Source of the DNA: Amycolatopsis vastitatis
Lineage (GTDB): Bacteria; Actinomycetota; Actinomycetes; Mycobacteriales; Pseudonocardiaceae
DNA length: 64,000 bases
NCBI RefSeq assembly: GCF_002234595.1
Contig: NZ_NMUL01000039.1
Location: forward strand, 225,520-289,519
Reading direction: 5' to 3'
Both the position numbers and the translations under genes were made by a program. Below the pieces are notes generated by a model. It did no database searches, was not told the DNA's origin, and saw only the letters and a list, made by a program, of their open reading frames with translations. This document shows positions 63,245-64,000 of the stretch, piece after piece. Numbering within the stretch: the stretch's first letter is position 1; every line of letters begins with the position of its first letter.

Positions 63245-64000
63245 ATGAGATTTGGCGTACTGGGGCCTTTGGAAGTAACTGATGGTGACCAACGTCTAAC
63301 ACTCGGTGGACCGAAGCAGCAGAAAGTCCTCGCCGCTCTCCTGCTTGCGCACGGCCACGTCGTCCCGATCGAGACACTCATCGACGTAGTCTGGGAGACC
63401 GAACCTCCTGCCAGCGCCGAGAAGCAGATCCGCAACGCAGTGTCGAACCTTCGAAGTGCCTTGGCCGCGAATGCGCAAGTAATCGAGTCGACGGCGGCCG
63501 GATATTCGTTGACAGCAGCTGCACAGCTGGACATGATCGACTTCACGGATCGACTCGACCGAGCCCGAAAATTACGGAAAACGTCAAGCAACACGGAAGC
63601 TGTCAACGAATTCCGTGCCGCACTGAGGCTGTGGCGAGGCGCCGTCTTGGCCGGTCTTGACTGCCCGGGACTGATCCCGCAGATCACCGGGCTGCACGAA
63701 CAACGGCTGGCTGCCTACGAAGAGTGCGTCGAGCTCGAGCTCGAGCTCGACCGGCATCGGCAGCTTACCGATGAGCTGACACGGTGGACGGAAGAGCACC
63801 CCCTTCGCGAGCGGCTCGCCGGTCTGTTGATGCTGGCGTGGCACCGATCAGGTTCCCGCGCCCAGGCGCTGCTGGCCTACCAGCGCATCGAAAACGCGCT
63901 GGGTGAGCAGCTCGGAATCGGACCGGGACCCGAGCTCAAACGCCTGCGAGAACAGATCACCGATACACCTACCGCGGCAGCCGCGGAACGCTGGACGCCA
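63245..64000 (+). CDS. SARP-family transcriptional activator (3' truncated)
   Basis: The ATG at 63245 follows GAAGGAGGGGG and begins MRFGVLGPLEVTDG. An OmpR-like winged helix covers about 1-95 (LGGPKQQKVLAALLLAHG, ASAEKQIRNAVSNLRSAL) and a bacterial transcriptional activation domain about 100-245 (AVNEFRAALRLWRGAVLAGL, LRERLAGLLMLAWHRSG, ALGEQLGIGPGPELKRL). This is the Streptomyces antibiotic regulatory protein architecture. The frame is open to the right edge, so larger SARP forms with an extra ATPase domain are possible. It is the most likely activator of the adjacent pathway genes. Confidence 0.93.
   Translation, partial: MRFGVLGPLEVTDGDQRLTLGGPKQQKVLAALLLAHGHVVPIETLIDVVWETEPPASAEKQIRNAVSNLRSALAANAQVIESTAAGYSLTAAAQLDMIDFTDRLDRARKLRKTSSNTEAVNEFRAALRLWRGAVLAGLDCPGLIPQITGLHEQRLAAYEECVELELELDRHRQLTDELTRWTEEHPLRERLAGLLMLAWHRSGSRAQALLAYQRIENALGEQLGIGPGPELKRLREQITDTPTAAAAERWTP

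Noticed and set aside
1..64000. CRISPR array or cobalamin riboswitch
   Set aside because: No regularly spaced identical repeats; no recognisable B12-box before the mutase genes, whose upstream region is an IS3 relic.

Overview
The window is GC-rich actinobacterial DNA with many GTG starts and 4-base gene overlaps. Lsr2, SARP, MbtH, PimE-type and L,D-transpeptidase genes point to a mycolic-acid-lineage or pseudonocardial actinomycete. Amycolatopsis or a close relative is my inference, not something proved by the sequence.

Left part (1-20.9 kb), mostly housekeeping: a 5'-truncated cobaltochelatase CobN, a small secreted protein, a secreted GH18 chitinase with a DasR-type (dre) operator, and a RibD-like fusion with inverted domain order. 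Then come proA, an M50-type membrane peptidase, an AlkA-type glycosylase, a methyltransferase, an M20 amidohydrolase, an HtrA-like protease, DUF3224, a HerA/DUF853 ATPase and oligoribonuclease. tRNA-His, a GT87 mannosyltransferase, an MHS-family transporter, an L,D-transpeptidase lipoprotein and tRNA-Lys(CTT) complete it.

Integrated element (about 20.9-27.2 kb): a tyrosine integrase whose 3' end runs antisense into tRNA-Lys, a small Xis-like protein, a DNA methyltransferase coupled to a degenerate methyltransferase-like partner, a large beta-helix-like membrane protein, a frameshifted lsr2, and a frameshifted fragment of a conjugation-type membrane protein. Junk sequence and an alpha/beta hydrolase follow.

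Biosynthetic region (28.7-61.5 kb). Nine minus-strand genes, read from 51.5 to 28.7 kb, look like one operon: three NRPSs (A-PCP; C-A-PCP-C-A-PCP; C-A(Ser)-PCP-C-PCP), MbtH, a VioC/AsnO-type Fe(II)/2-oxoglutarate hydroxylase, an SDR, a stand-alone starter-type condensation protein, an AT-ACP protein, and an iterative-looking PKS (SDR-like/KS/KS-like without Cys/KR/DH). The simplest reading is a PKS acyl chain moved by the lone C domain onto a short peptide that contains serine. There is no thioesterase, and the last PCP has no A domain of its own. To the right lie a HisC-type aminotransferase gene broken in two by IS110 and IS630 copies, an ArsR-like regulator divergent from an MFS exporter with a palindromic operator between them, and an IS3 relic.

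After these comes a translationally coupled four-gene operon: glutamate mutase S and E subunits, a class II aminoacyl-tRNA-synthetase-like protein without anticodon domain, and a stand-alone FMN glutamate-synthase domain. I read it as a pathway from glutamate to 3-methylaspartate and then probably to an amide or other nitrogen derivative that feeds the NRPS. This operon plus the unusual PKS/NRPS is the most novel part of the window. An XRE/NB-ARC regulator and a 3'-truncated SARP regulator close it.
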